A stretch of 64,000 bases of DNA from JAMXLO01 sp963719805. GTDB lineage: Bacteria; Pseudomonadota; Alphaproteobacteria; Acetobacterales; Acetobacteraceae. The stretch lies in the NCBI GenBank assembly GCA_963719805.1, contig CAVRDF010000008.1, forward strand, positions 1,302,001 to 1,366,000. Reading direction: 5' to 3'. The number at the start of each line of letters is the position of its first letter. Within the stretch, counting starts at the first letter, position 1. Below, one piece after another: positions 9,607 to 24,772 of the stretch. The position numbers were made by a program, and so were the translations under genes. The notes beneath the pieces were generated by a model. The model searched no databases and was not told the origin of the DNA. It worked only from the letters and a program-made list of their open reading frames with translations.

Positions 9607-11882
9607 TGCGGCATTCTGGCGAGGCGGCCCGCGGCTTCGGTGTCGCCGAGCGCGGCGGCCTTGCGATACCACGCCGCCGCCCGTGCGGGATCAGCGGCGA
9701 TACCACGGGCGCGGGCCGAGCGCAGATAGTCCGGATCGTAGGTCTTGCCGGCTTCGGTCGCGCCGCGTGCGTTGCCCAGTTCAGCAGCCCGCTCGAACAG
9801 CAGGCGCGCCGCGGAAATATCGCCCAGTTCCAGCATCGCCTGACCGCGCGACATCAGCAGGGCCACCAGGTTGGCAGGCGCCGCCTGCTGCACCAAAGGT
9901 ATCGGGGGAGCAGTCACAGTTGCGGCGGCTGCCTGCGGCGGCGCCGGCGCCGGTACCGGTGGCAATCCGGCCGGCGCTGGCGCGACAGCTACGCTGCTCG
10001 CCGGCGCTGGAGCGGGAACCGCGACTGGGGCGGGCGCTTGCACAACGGGCTCCGCCGGCGGCGCGGATGTGTTGTTCACTGCTGCCGTTGGCTGCACAGG
10101 AGCCGGTGGAGATACAGCCGGCACCGGCGTGTCAGTTGCGCCGATCGCTGGCGCTTGCGCGGGAGCCGCGGTTTGAGTTGGCGCTTGCTCCACTGGCTGG
10201 GTGGATGGGTTGTTCAGTGCCGCCGTGGGCTGCACAGGAGCCGGTGGCGGTGCAGCCGGCGCTGGCGTGTCAGCGCTGCCGGCCGCCGATGCTGGAGCGG
10301 GAACCGCGACTTGGGCGGGCGCTTGCGCGACGGGCTCCGCAGGCTGCCCGGACGTGCTGTCCGGTGCTGCCGTGGCCTGTCCAGATGCTTTGTTGTCCGG
10401 TTCGGCCTGCGTGGGCGGCGCCTGCGCTTCGTCTCGCTGCGCCGGTGCGGCAGCGGTAGCTGGCACGGCAGGCTGACCTGAACTCTCCTCGGCAGAGGCC
10501 GCACCAGCCTCCGGTGCGGTTGGCTGCTGATGCGTTTCGGCATCGGCTGCCGGGCTGGGAACCTCTGCTCCTGCCGCCGGTGGTTCGACTGCCGCAGTGC
10601 CATCGGCGGCTGGTGTATCGGCCGGTGGAACGGCGGCGTTGTCCGTGGTCGTTGTCGGCGCAGGAGCCGGCGCGGCGTCGTTCGCCGGCGGGGCATTTTC
10701 GGTCACGTCCGGCGGCGTCGAAGGTGCGGCAGTCTCGGTGACAGAGTTGACCGAGGTCACACCTGATGCGGCATCAGAAGCAGCCGGTGCTGCCAATGCA
10801 GAGCTGTCGGCACCGGGCGCCGCCACCTGTGGTCCTGCGTCTTCGCTATGTTCGGTTGAAGCTGCCGCCGGAGGGGATGACGCGGCGCCGGCACCGGTAG
10901 CGACCGGAACCGATCCGGCGCCCTCGGCAACCTCATCAGGCCGCGTCTCCACCGCTGTCGCATCCCTGCCAGTGCTCGATGCCGGCGCTGACGACGTAGT
11001 GCCATCCACAGGCACGTTCGCGTCCGCGACAACCTGCGCCACGCTTTGTGATGGATCCGTCGGGCCCAAGGCGCGCTGCCGGATATCCTGCGCGGTGCGC
11101 AGCGCCGAATATTGCCAACTCGCCAGCACGTCCGGATGCGACGTGGCCTGCCACGCGCCGGCGACAGTGAACGCCAGGACGACTGCCGCGACAGCGAAAC
11201 GCGCGCGGGTCCGCCGCTTGAAGTTGCGGTCGCCATTGGCCGATGGCTCTTGAGCAGTCACGGCCGCTTCGGCACCGATCGATCCGGCGCTTGCGACCGG
11301 CCGGTTCACGGCATCGTCCTGCTCCAGCTGCCAACACGCGGTGATCAGGCTTCTGATATCTGTCCGTGCCTCGTCATTGCCCGCGTGCAAAAACTCCGGC
11401 TTGGCGAGAAAAACGATCTGCAGCTTCACTTGCGCCAGCTGGCACAGCAAGCGCAGACCGCTCAAAGCGTCGGGACGCAGCTGTTCGGCATCGTCAATGA
11501 TCAACACCCGCTGCCGGCCGCTCTCCGGCGAGCCCAGCATGAGGTCGAAGAAATGGTCGGTATCGTCGAGCCCGCACTCGGACGGCGGCTTCGCGAGCGC
11601 CTGAGCGACGATATCCTTCAGCGATATCCCGCCGCGATCCTGGCTTGCGATCTCCAGGGTGCCGATGGAGCGGCGCTCCAACTCAGCGCGCAGAGCAGCC
11701 TTCAGTGCGGTCCTGCCGCTATCGGTCGCACCTGTGACCGCGATCAACGCCTCGCCAAGTGAAATTGCATCGATCAGCCGTGTTACCACCGCGCGCGCAT
11801 CAAGCGTCTTGGCAGAGGCAACTGGCTCTGCCGTTCGGCTAACCGGCTCGTTGGCTTCGGCGAGAGATGGTTCTGATGACAT
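9603..11882 (-). CDS. ExeA-like ATPase with single membrane anchor, Pro/Ala linker and Sel1 repeats
   Basis: The protein is about 759 residues. An N-terminal AAA domain of the ExeA/GspA type has a Walker A-like GATDSGRT (residues 51-58) with arginine in place of the catalytic lysine, a Walker B-like VLIIDDAE (about 126-133) and LQIVFLAKPEF at the sensor region. A single hydrophobic helix (about 229-246) follows a KRRTRARF stop-transfer stretch. A linker of more than 400 residues is very rich in Pro, Ala, Thr and Gln. The C-terminus carries Sel1/TPR-like repeats (ARLLFERAAELGNARGA, AAAWYRKAAALGDTEAAGRLA). The expected topology is cytoplasmic ATPase and periplasmic Sel1 domain. An upstream TTG at 11921 has GGAGG only one base before it, so the ATG at 11882 is preferred. 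It is coupled by ATGA to the TAXI protein. Confidence 0.8.
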   Translation of the reverse strand: MSSEPSLAEANEPVSRTAEPVASAKTLDARAVVTRLIDAISLGEALIAVTGATDSGRTALKAALRAELERRSIGTLEIASQDRGGISLKDIVAQALAKPPSECGLDDTDHFFDLMLGSPESGRQRVLIIDDAEQLRPDALSGLRLLCQLAQVKLQIVFLAKPEFLHAGNDEARTDIRSLITACWQLEQDDAVNRPVASAGSIGAEAAVTAQEPSANGDRNFKRRTRARFAVAAVVLAFTVAGAWQATSHPDVLASWQYSALRTAQDIRQRALGPTDPSQSVAQVVADANVPVDGTTSSAPASSTGRDATAVETRPDEVAEGAGSVPVATGAGAASSPPAAASTEHSEDAGPQVAAPGADSSALAAPAASDAASGVTSVNSVTETAAPSTPPDVTENAPPANDAAPAPAPTTTTDNAAVPPADTPAADGTAAVEPPAAGAEVPSPAADAETHQQPTAPEAGAASAEESSGQPAVPATAAAPAQRDEAQAPPTQAEPDNKASGQATAAPDSTSGQPAEPVAQAPAQVAVPAPASAAGSADTPAPAAPPPAPVQPTAALNNPSTQPVEQAPTQTAAPAQAPAIGATDTPVPAVSPPAPVQPTAAVNNTSAPPAEPVVQAPAPVAVPAPAPASSVAVAPAPAGLPPVPAPAPPQAAAATVTAPPIPLVQQAAPANLVALLMSRGQAMLELGDISAARLLFERAAELGNARGATEAGKTYDPDYLRSARARGIAADPARAAAWYRKAAALGDTEAAGRLARMPQ
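9996..10346 (-). repeat. Imperfect tandem repeats coding the Pro/Ala linker
   Basis: Within the linker of the ATPase gene about two and a half imperfect copies of a unit of about 45 codons follow each other. Each contains a PAEPV.QAP / VAVPAPA-like stretch, a (A/V)DTP(A/V)PA segment and PPAPVQPTAA(L/V)NN. The repeats explain the low complexity and suggest the linker length may vary between strains. Confidence 0.6.
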
Positions 11883-12130
11883 GGCGGTCGTTTGCCGAAT
11901 GGTTTTCAGGTTCGCAGCCAAGCCTCCGCGCTAAAATCTGCGCTGCCCGCCGACTGTTGGCAAGCAAGCGCTGCGTCAGCAGGCGTGAGCGAATGGTTAA
12001 CAACCTCTTAACGGCGTCGTTCCCCGCACACGTGCCATATGATTGGCACGCCATCTCGCCCGCCATTAATCCACTCGGGTTTCTTGTAAGAGAAAGTGAA
12101 TGCACCGGCCGTGCGATGCGGCCGCAAAGA

Positions 12131-12165
12131 AAAAGGCCGGAGCGCGTTGAGCGCACCGGCCTTTT
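12131..12165 (-). terminator. Intrinsic terminator of the rpoBC operon
   Basis: Arms AAAAGGCCGG (12131-12140) and CCGGCCTTTT (12156-12165) pair perfectly. Inside, GCGC pairs with GCGC around a GTTGA loop. Read on the minus strand the stem is followed by CTTTTTCTTT, a good U-tract, 24 bases past the rpoC stop. The plus strand has a shorter T-run, so it may act in both directions. Confidence 0.85.
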
Positions 12166-12189
12166 GATGGTCCGTTGGCGAGCTAGCGC

Positions 12190-16353
<4,164 letters not shown>

Positions 16354-16382
16354 GCGTTTATGCCCTTTCCAGGGAAACAGTC

Positions 16383-16450
16383 ATGGCCGGGCATGTCCCG
16401 GCCATCAGCGGTGGCACCGACCCACAACGGATGGCCGGGTGACCGGCCAT
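16383..16450. repeat. Paired REP-like palindromes between rpoB and rpoC
   Basis: Two short palindromes share the same core. The first is ATGGCCGGG (16383-16391) with CCCGGCCAT (16397-16405). The second is ATGGCCGG (16431-16438) with CCGGCCAT (16443-16450). They are 25 bases apart in the 126-base rpoB-rpoC spacer. This paired layout is that of REP/BIME-type extragenic repeats, which can fold in mRNA and modulate expression between two genes. Confidence 0.6.
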
Positions 16451-16479
16451 GCCGCGCGGGATCGGCACGTTGGTGGTAA

Positions 16480-19647
<3,168 letters not shown>

Positions 19648-19671
19648 CAGATCGTCGGCGACGAAACGGCC

Positions 19672-19690
19672 CAGCAGGTCAGGTACGCCC
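19672..19690 (-). other. rpoB: Apparent +1 frameshift in rpoB
   Basis: Read on the minus strand the sequence is GGG CGT ACC TGA CCT GCT G. Removing one T gives GGG CGT ACC GAC CTG CTG, that is GRTDLLGRF, which joins the two halves in frame. The extra base is at about 19681. An essential single-copy gene is unlikely to be broken this way, so a sequencing or assembly error is the simplest explanation. Confidence 0.85.
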
Positions 19691-20656
19691 GACCAGCACT
19701 TCCTTGGTCTTCTCGGCGATCCGCCGCGCCTGCCGTGCGGTCAGCTTGGCGTCCGCGTCTGCCACCACCTCACCGGTCTCGGCATCGACGATCGGCTCCA
19801 GCAGCTTCACGCCGCGGAACGCATCCGGATCGAACGGCCGTGCCCAGCCCTTCGGTGTGTGATCGAACACCACCTTGCCATAGAAGAAATTCAGGATCTC
19901 TTCCTGGTCCATGCCGCGAATTTCGCCCAGCTCGAGCGGCTCGCTTTTCGCCTCGCGCTCGGTCCGCAACTTCTCCGTCGCGGCACCTTCCAGCGCATAC
20001 AGCAGTGTCGTGACCGGCAGCTTCCGCTTGCGGTCGATGCGGACGTAGACCAGGTCCTTGCTGTCGAACTCGAAGTCCAGCCAGGAGCCGCGATACGGGA
20101 TCACCCGTGCGGCAAACAGATACTTGCCCGACGAATGGGTCTTGCCCTTGTCGTGGTCGAAGAACACGCCCGGGGAGCGATGCATCTGCGAGACAATGAC
20201 CCGCTCGGTGCCGTTGATGATGAACGTGCCGTTGTCCGTCATCAGGGGCATGTCGCCCATGTAGACCGGCTGTTCCTTGATGTCGCGGATCGAGCGCGCG
20301 CCGGTATCCTCGTCCACGTCCCAGACGATCAGGCGCAGGATGACCTTCAGCGGCGCGGCATAGGTCATGCCGCGCTGGATGCACTCCTCGACGTCGTACT
20401 TGGGCTCTTCGAGTTCGTAATAGACGAACTCCAGGCGCCCCCGGCCGGCGAAATCGTCGATCGGGAACACCGCCTTGAAGACTTCCTGCAGCCCGGCATG
20501 CAGCCGGCTGTCCGGCCGGACGTTCATCTGCAGGAACGCCTCGTAGGAGGCGCGCTGCACGTCGATCAGGTTCGGCATCGGCGTGACCTCGGGGATACGC
20601 CCGAAGTTGCGACGAATCCGCTTGCGCCCGGTAAACGACCTGCTAATCGCGTTCAT
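19679..20656 (-). CDS. rpoB: RNA polymerase subunit beta, N-terminal 325 residues (frame broken)
   Basis: This is the N-terminal part of beta: SFTGRKRIRRNFGRIPEV at the start, then MPNLIDVQRASYEAFLQ, DEDTGARSIRDIKEQPVYMGD and VSQMHRSPGVFFDHDKGK. The frame ends in VLVGRT-stop, in the lobe region before the rifampicin pocket. The start at 20656 (MNAISRSF) is chosen by homology. The frame extends upstream to 20704, but that part looks like the untranslated leader. It follows rplL by 150 bases that hold a strong hairpin. Confidence 0.93.
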   Translation of the reverse strand: MNAISRSFTGRKRIRRNFGRIPEVTPMPNLIDVQRASYEAFLQMNVRPDSRLHAGLQEVFKAVFPIDDFAGRGRLEFVYYELEEPKYDVEECIQRGMTYAAPLKVILRLIVWDVDEDTGARSIRDIKEQPVYMGDMPLMTDNGTFIINGTERVIVSQMHRSPGVFFDHDKGKTHSSGKYLFAARVIPYRGSWLDFEFDSKDLVYVRIDRKRKLPVTTLLYALEGAATEKLRTEREAKSEPLELGEIRGMDQEEILNFFYGKVVFDHTPKGWARPFDPDAFRGVKLLEPIVDAETGEVVADADAKLTARQARRIAEKTKEVLVGRT

Positions 20657-20713
20657 GAATTGCCCTGTCTGGCTGCCCTGACGTCCGTCATCTCCGCCGC
20701 ACAACGAGGAACG

Positions 20714-20739
20714 GGGCGGAAATCAGCCGATTTCCGCCC
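20714..20739 (-). promoter_or_regulatory. rplL-rpoB intercistronic RNA hairpin
   Basis: Arms GGGCGGAAAT (20714-20723) and ATTTCCGCCC (20730-20739) form a perfect 10-bp stem with a six-base loop. No U-tract follows on the minus strand. The place matches the attenuator and RNase III processing site known between rplL and rpoB in enterobacteria, which sets the ratio of ribosomal protein to polymerase. The role here is inference. Confidence 0.55.
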
Positions 20740-20806
20740 GTATCCAGTCCCGATGGAGCAGTGGTGCGACGGCGCCACCTGCCCCTTATTGCTTCGCCGG
20801 TTCGTG

Positions 20807-21196
20807 CTACTTGACCTCCACGGTGGCGCCTGCGTCCTCAAGCATCTTCTTGATCTTGGCGACCTCGTCCTTGCCGACGCTCTCCTTGACCGGCTTCGGC
20901 GCCCCTTCAACCAGATCCTTCGCCTCCTTGAGGCCCAGACCTGTAATGGTGCGGACTTCCTTGATCACATTGATCTTTTTCTCGCCCGCCTTCGCCAGGA
21001 TCACGGTGAACTCGGTCTGCTCCTCGGCTGGCGCGGCCGCTGCGGCAGCCCCGCCACCAGCGGGCGCCGCCGCGGCCATCGCGACAGGCGCGGCAGCGGA
21101 AACGCCCCACTTCTCCTCGAGCAGCTTTGAGAGCTCAGCCGCCTCCAAAACCGTGAGGCCGGACAGCTCGTCCACCAGCTTCTGTAGATCAGCCAT
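20807..21196 (-). CDS. rplL: 50S ribosomal protein L7/L12
   Basis: This 129-residue protein has the normal length. The N-terminal dimerisation helices (LQKLVDELSGLTVLEAAELSKLLEEKWGV) are followed by an Ala-rich hinge (about 34-58). The C-terminal factor-binding domain has EFTVILAKAGEKKINVIKEVR, GLGLKEAKDLVE and VKESVGKDEVAKIKKMLEDAGA. It forms the stalk that recruits translation factors and follows rplJ by 80 bases in the same operon. Confidence 0.98.
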   Translation of the reverse strand: MADLQKLVDELSGLTVLEAAELSKLLEEKWGVSAAAPVAMAAAAPAGGGAAAAAAPAEEQTEFTVILAKAGEKKINVIKEVRTITGLGLKEAKDLVEGAPKPVKESVGKDEVAKIKKMLEDAGATVEVK

Positions 21197-21276
21197 TTGT
21201 GTGTGTCCCTAATTTAGTCGTTGGTTGGTTCCATGCAACCCTCGTCCTCAGGCAATACCCAAGGACCCGGGCGTCT

Positions 21277-21804
21277 TCAGGCCGCCTGGGCCTCCTCGCT
21301 CTTCCTGGCAAACGCGCCAAAGACCCGCGCAAGCTGCCCGGCCGAGCCCTGGAGCACGCCGGCCACGCGGGTCGCAGGGGTGGCGATCATCCCCACGATC
21401 CGGCCGCGCAATTCGTCCAGGCTCGGCAATTCGGCCAGCGCCCGCACCCCCGACGCGTCCAGCGTCTGGGCTCCGAGCGCTCCACCGACCAGCACAAGCT
21501 TCTCGTTGGTCCTGGCGAACTCGACGGTCGCCTTTGCCGCCGCCACCGCGTCCGTTGACCACGCCAGCGCGGTCGGACCCTTCAGCAGGGGTTTCAGGCC
21601 GTCGAATAGGGTCCCTTCCAGCGCGAGGTGGGCCAGGCGGTTCTTCGCGACCTTGAAGGTCACGCCGGCCGCCCGCATCCGGCGCCGCAGTTCCGTCGCC
21701 TCGGCGACCGTCAGACCCGTATTATGGGTCACCACGATCATCGAAGTGGCGGCCAGCGCCTCGTGCAGACCGGCAACGAACTCCCGCTTCTCAGTCCGGT
21801 CCAC
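21277..21804 (-). CDS. rplJ: 50S ribosomal protein L10
   Basis: This is a 175-residue protein with the L10 fold: MDRTEKREFVAGLHEALA, the MIVVTHNTGLTVAEATELRRRMR RNA-binding segment, FKVAKNRLAHLALEGT, and the C-terminal helix that binds L7/L12. Start codon choice is between GTG at 21810 and GTG at 21804. AGGAGA touches the first and lies about six bases before the second, so 21804 is preferred. The frame stays open far upstream but only by chance. It is the first gene of the operon; rplK-rplA are not upstream, where a divergent RidA gene lies instead. Confidence 0.95.
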   Translation of the reverse strand: MDRTEKREFVAGLHEALAATSMIVVTHNTGLTVAEATELRRRMRAAGVTFKVAKNRLAHLALEGTLFDGLKPLLKGPTALAWSTDAVAAAKATVEFARTNEKLVLVGGALGAQTLDASGVRALAELPSLDELRGRIVGMIATPATRVAGVLQGSAGQLARVFGAFARKSEEAQAA

Positions 21805-21810
21805 AGTCAC

Positions 21811-21990
21811 TCTCCTTCTGGCGCCGCGCGTTTGGACCGCGCCTCGCCGGGTTTCCCAATGTCCGCCTGTCCTGAAAGCCGGAACCAACCCGCGGATCAT
21901 CATCCGCAGGTTTGTCTCCCGTCTCCCGCGCGCGGACCAAGGTCCATTAAGCCCCGAAGGGGACGTGCGGTCTCGGACAGGTGCTTCGCC
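21811..21990 (-). promoter_or_regulatory. Probable L10-binding leader of the rplJ operon
   Basis: The 350 bases before rplJ code nothing convincing and, on the minus strand, contain local stems, for example TGCGGATGATGATCCGCG around 21890-21907 and GGACCTTGGTCC around 21935-21946. L10(L12)4 autoregulates rplJ through such a leader in most bacteria. The call rests on position and potential structure. A covariance search with the L10 leader model would settle it. Confidence 0.4.
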
Positions 21991-22161
21991 CCGCCCGATT
22001 GGCCCTTGGCCCACCGGATCGTGCGAAGCGCGGGGAGGTAGCCGAAACCCGCCCAGGAGTCGAGGGGGGCACCGGCGCAGTTGGTGCATCGGCCGCCGGC
22101 TGCCTACAAAATAACCCGCTCGCATCCGAAACGCATTGCCCGGCAAACCCAGGAGCCACCC

Positions 22162-22557
22162 ATGAACGCCCGCATCGAGACGCTCACGCCGCCCAACACG
22201 CCGAAGCCAATCGGGCCGTACAATCACATAGCCAAGGTCGGCGAGCACATCTGGATCGGCGGCACCGCCGGCGTGGATCCGGCAACCGGGCAACTGGCCG
22301 GGCCGGATGTGGCGGCACAGACCAGGCAGATCCTGAAGTCCTTCTCGGTGATGCTGCAGGCCGTGGATTCCGATCTGGCCCACACGGTGCACATCAACAT
22401 CTTCCTCAAGCAGATGGCTGATTTCGAGGCGATGAACGCCGCCTACGAGCAAGCGATGGGCGATCATCGACCGGCACGAACCGTGGTTGCCGTCAGCGAG
22501 CTGCCCAAACCGGGGGTACTGCTGACGATGAACCTGACGGCTGTCACACGTTCCTAG
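22162..22557 (+). CDS. RidA/YjgF-family protein
   Basis: This 131-residue protein is of the RidA superfamily (enamine/imine deaminase fold). Motifs are IGPYNHIAKVGEHIWIGGTAGVDPATGQL, VHINIFLKQMADFEAMNAAYEQ and RPARTVVAVSELPKPGVLLTMNLTAV, where the second Arg of RPARTVV is the family's substrate-binding Arg. The ATG at 22162 has AGGAG nine bases upstream and fits the family start. Canonical RidA deaminates 2-aminoacrylate, but paralogues in catabolic operons act on other imines or enols. The two next genes follow closely on the same strand, so this is a likely member of their CoA-ester pathway. Confidence 0.9.
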   Translation: MNARIETLTPPNTPKPIGPYNHIAKVGEHIWIGGTAGVDPATGQLAGPDVAAQTRQILKSFSVMLQAVDSDLAHTVHINIFLKQMADFEAMNAAYEQAMGDHRPARTVVAVSELPKPGVLLTMNLTAVTRS

Positions 22558-22593
22558 GTGATCGATGCGGCCCAAGCGATTGATGGGGTGACG

Positions 22594-23487
22594 ATGAGCA
22601 AGCCAACACCGCCGCTGCGCAGCCTGCTGTTCGCGCCCGGCAACCACGCACGCCGCGTGGCAAAGGCCCTGTCGCTCGACGCCGACGCGGTGATCCTGGA
22701 TCTGGAAGACGCTGTCGCCGTCGCCGAGAAGCCTGCAACGCGCGCCATGGTAGCGGCGGTACTGGAACAGCCCCGCCGAGGACAGCTGTATGTCAGGGTC
22801 AACGCATCCGACACGGCATTCTGCTATGCCGACCTGGTAGCGGTCGTGCGCGCTGGTTTGGACGGCGTCATCCTGCCAAAGCTCGAGACCGCCGCAGGTC
22901 TCGCCACGATAGATTGGCTGCTCGCGCAGCTCGAACGTGACCGCGGCCTGCCATCCGGCTGCATCGATCTGATCCCGATCATCGAGACCGCCCGCGGCCT
23001 GCAGCAGATCGACGCGCTCCTCGCCGCCGGCACCCGTGCCCGGCGTGTCGCATTCGGCGCCGGTGATTTCACGCTCGATCTCAACATGATCTGGAGCCGG
23101 GGCGAGGCCGAGCTTGCCCACGCACGTGCCGTCATCGCCACCGCGTCGCGCGCCGCCGGCATCGAGGCGCCGCTCGACACGGTCTGGGTTGACCTGAGCG
23201 ATCCGGACGGCCTGGAAGCCTCCGCCCGGACAGCGTTGGGGAATGGATTCCAGGGCAAGATGTGCATCCACCCCGGCCAGATCGCCGCGGTCAACCGCGT
23301 GTTCACGCCCACCGGCGCCGAGATCGAATTCGCCGAGCGCGTTTGCGCCGCGTTCGCGCGCGCCGAGGCCGAGGGCAGCGCGGCCATCCAGCTCGACGGC
23401 AAGTTCATCGACTACCCTATCGTCTACCGGGCGCAGCGCGTCTTGCAGCGCATCGCCGCGATACGCGCGCAGGAGACAACCCGATGA
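22594..23487 (+). CDS. HpcH/HpaI (CitE-like) CoA ester lyase
   Basis: This 297-residue protein has a CitE-like TIM barrel. It shows RSLLFAPGNHARRVAKAL, DAVILDLEDAVA (metal-binding acidic motif), VRVNASDT, GVILPKLE, LIPIIETARGL and GKMCIHPGQIAAVNRVF. Relatives cleave malyl-, citramalyl- or methylmalyl-CoA and release acetyl-CoA, glyoxylate or pyruvate. A GTG at 22558 directly after the RidA stop is possible, but the ATG at 22594 fits the family start. Its stop overlaps the next gene's ATG (ATGA). Together with the CaiB-like transferase it suggests activation and cleavage of a dicarboxylic or hydroxy acid. Confidence 0.9.
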   Translation: MSKPTPPLRSLLFAPGNHARRVAKALSLDADAVILDLEDAVAVAEKPATRAMVAAVLEQPRRGQLYVRVNASDTAFCYADLVAVVRAGLDGVILPKLETAAGLATIDWLLAQLERDRGLPSGCIDLIPIIETARGLQQIDALLAAGTRARRVAFGAGDFTLDLNMIWSRGEAELAHARAVIATASRAAGIEAPLDTVWVDLSDPDGLEASARTALGNGFQGKMCIHPGQIAAVNRVFTPTGAEIEFAERVCAAFARAEAEGSAAIQLDGKFIDYPIVYRAQRVLQRIAAIRAQETTR

Positions 23488-24668
23488 CAGATCAACCCGC
23501 CGGTCCACTTGGCGGCATCAAGGTGCTCGACCTGTGCAGTTATCTTGCCGGCCCGTACGGCTGCACGCTGCTCGCGGATCTCGGCGCCGATGTGATCAAG
23601 ATCGAATCGCCGCAAGGCGACATGCTGCGACAGTTCCCTTCCAGCCTGCCCGGCGACAGCCGCTTCTTTGTGGGGACCAACCGCGGCAAGCGCGCGCTCT
23701 CGCTTGACCTGAAGCAGCCGGAAGGCCTCGCTATCCTGCATCGCATGGTCGCCACCGCCGATGTGCTGGTGGAGAACTTCCGCCCTTCGGTACCGGCGCG
23801 GCTTGGCATCGACTATCCGCGGCTGCGCGCGATCAATCCACGCCTCATCTATGCCGGCCTCACCGGCTACGGCGACACCGGACCGCTCAGCGACAAGGGC
23901 GGCTTCGATCAGGTGCTGCAGTGCCTCAGCGGCATGGCGGTGTTTCAGGGTGGCGGTGCCGATAGCGCGCAGTTGGTGCTTGGTTCGGTGCTCGATTATT
24001 TCACCTCGGCGCTGCTCGCTTACGGCGTCACAGCCGCGCTGTACCAACGCGAGCGCAGCGGGCGTGGGCAGTATCTTAGTCTGTCTTTGCTGCGCAGCGC
24101 GCTGACCATCCAGGCCGGCCGCTTCGTTTGGGCGGAGAACGAAGGCCGCGAGGTGCCACGCGACTCCGGCACCGGAGGACTGACCGGCATTCATCCGACG
24201 AAGCTTGGCTCGCTCTACGTCTCACTGCACTCCAATCATTTCTTCACCGCGTTCTGCGAGCTCATCGGCCGCCCCAACCTGGCCACCGACCCCCGCTGCG
24301 CCACCATGCGCAGCCGCGCCGAACATGCCGCCGATCTGCTGCCCGATCTGCGCGCCGCGCTGGCCGAACGCACCGCGATGGAATGGGAAGCGCTGTTCGG
24401 CGAACGCGTGCCTTGCGCGGCGATACGGCCGATCGAGGATTTGTTCGATCATCCGCAGGTGCTCGCCGAGGAGATGGTAACGACGCTCGACCACCCGGTG
24501 GTTGGCCGCTATCGGACGATGACCAAACCTATCAAGTTCGCGGACACGCCAGGCGGGGTTGCCAGCGCGTCGCCCACTCTGGGCCAGCATAGCGATGAGA
24601 TCCTGTCCGGATATGGTTACGGGCGAGACGACATCGCCCAGTTTCGCCAGCGCGGCGTGGTGCGCTGA
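23484..24668 (+). CDS. CaiB/BaiF (class III) CoA transferase
   Basis: This 394-residue protein starts GIKVLDLCSYLAGPYGCTLLADLGADVIKIE, the class III CoA-transferase signature. FFVGTNRGKRALSLDLK and VLVENFRPSVPARLGIDY follow, where the Asp that forms the acyl anhydride normally lies further on in the family. It swaps CoA between acids without ATP. AGGAG lies 9 bases before the ATG, and the ATGA overlap with the lyase gene gives coupling. Substrate not determined; together the two genes could degrade a C4-C5 dicarboxylate. Confidence 0.92.
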   Translation: MTDQPAGPLGGIKVLDLCSYLAGPYGCTLLADLGADVIKIESPQGDMLRQFPSSLPGDSRFFVGTNRGKRALSLDLKQPEGLAILHRMVATADVLVENFRPSVPARLGIDYPRLRAINPRLIYAGLTGYGDTGPLSDKGGFDQVLQCLSGMAVFQGGGADSAQLVLGSVLDYFTSALLAYGVTAALYQRERSGRGQYLSLSLLRSALTIQAGRFVWAENEGREVPRDSGTGGLTGIHPTKLGSLYVSLHSNHFFTAFCELIGRPNLATDPRCATMRSRAEHAADLLPDLRAALAERTAMEWEALFGERVPCAAIRPIEDLFDHPQVLAEEMVTTLDHPVVGRYRTMTKPIKFADTPGGVASASPTLGQHSDEILSGYGYGRDDIAQFRQRGVVR

Positions 24669-24772
24669 GACGACACGCAAGGCCGGACTTTACCACGCGT
24701 TCAGCACGGCGTTACGCTCGCACCAATAAGACGCGAGGGACGATCCATGTTGCAAAGCAGAGAAGACTCCGC

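Noticed and set aside
21277..23508. 743-codon minus-strand ORF containing L10 at its end
   Set aside because: Only the last 175 codons are L10. The rest is the antisense of the RidA and lyase genes.
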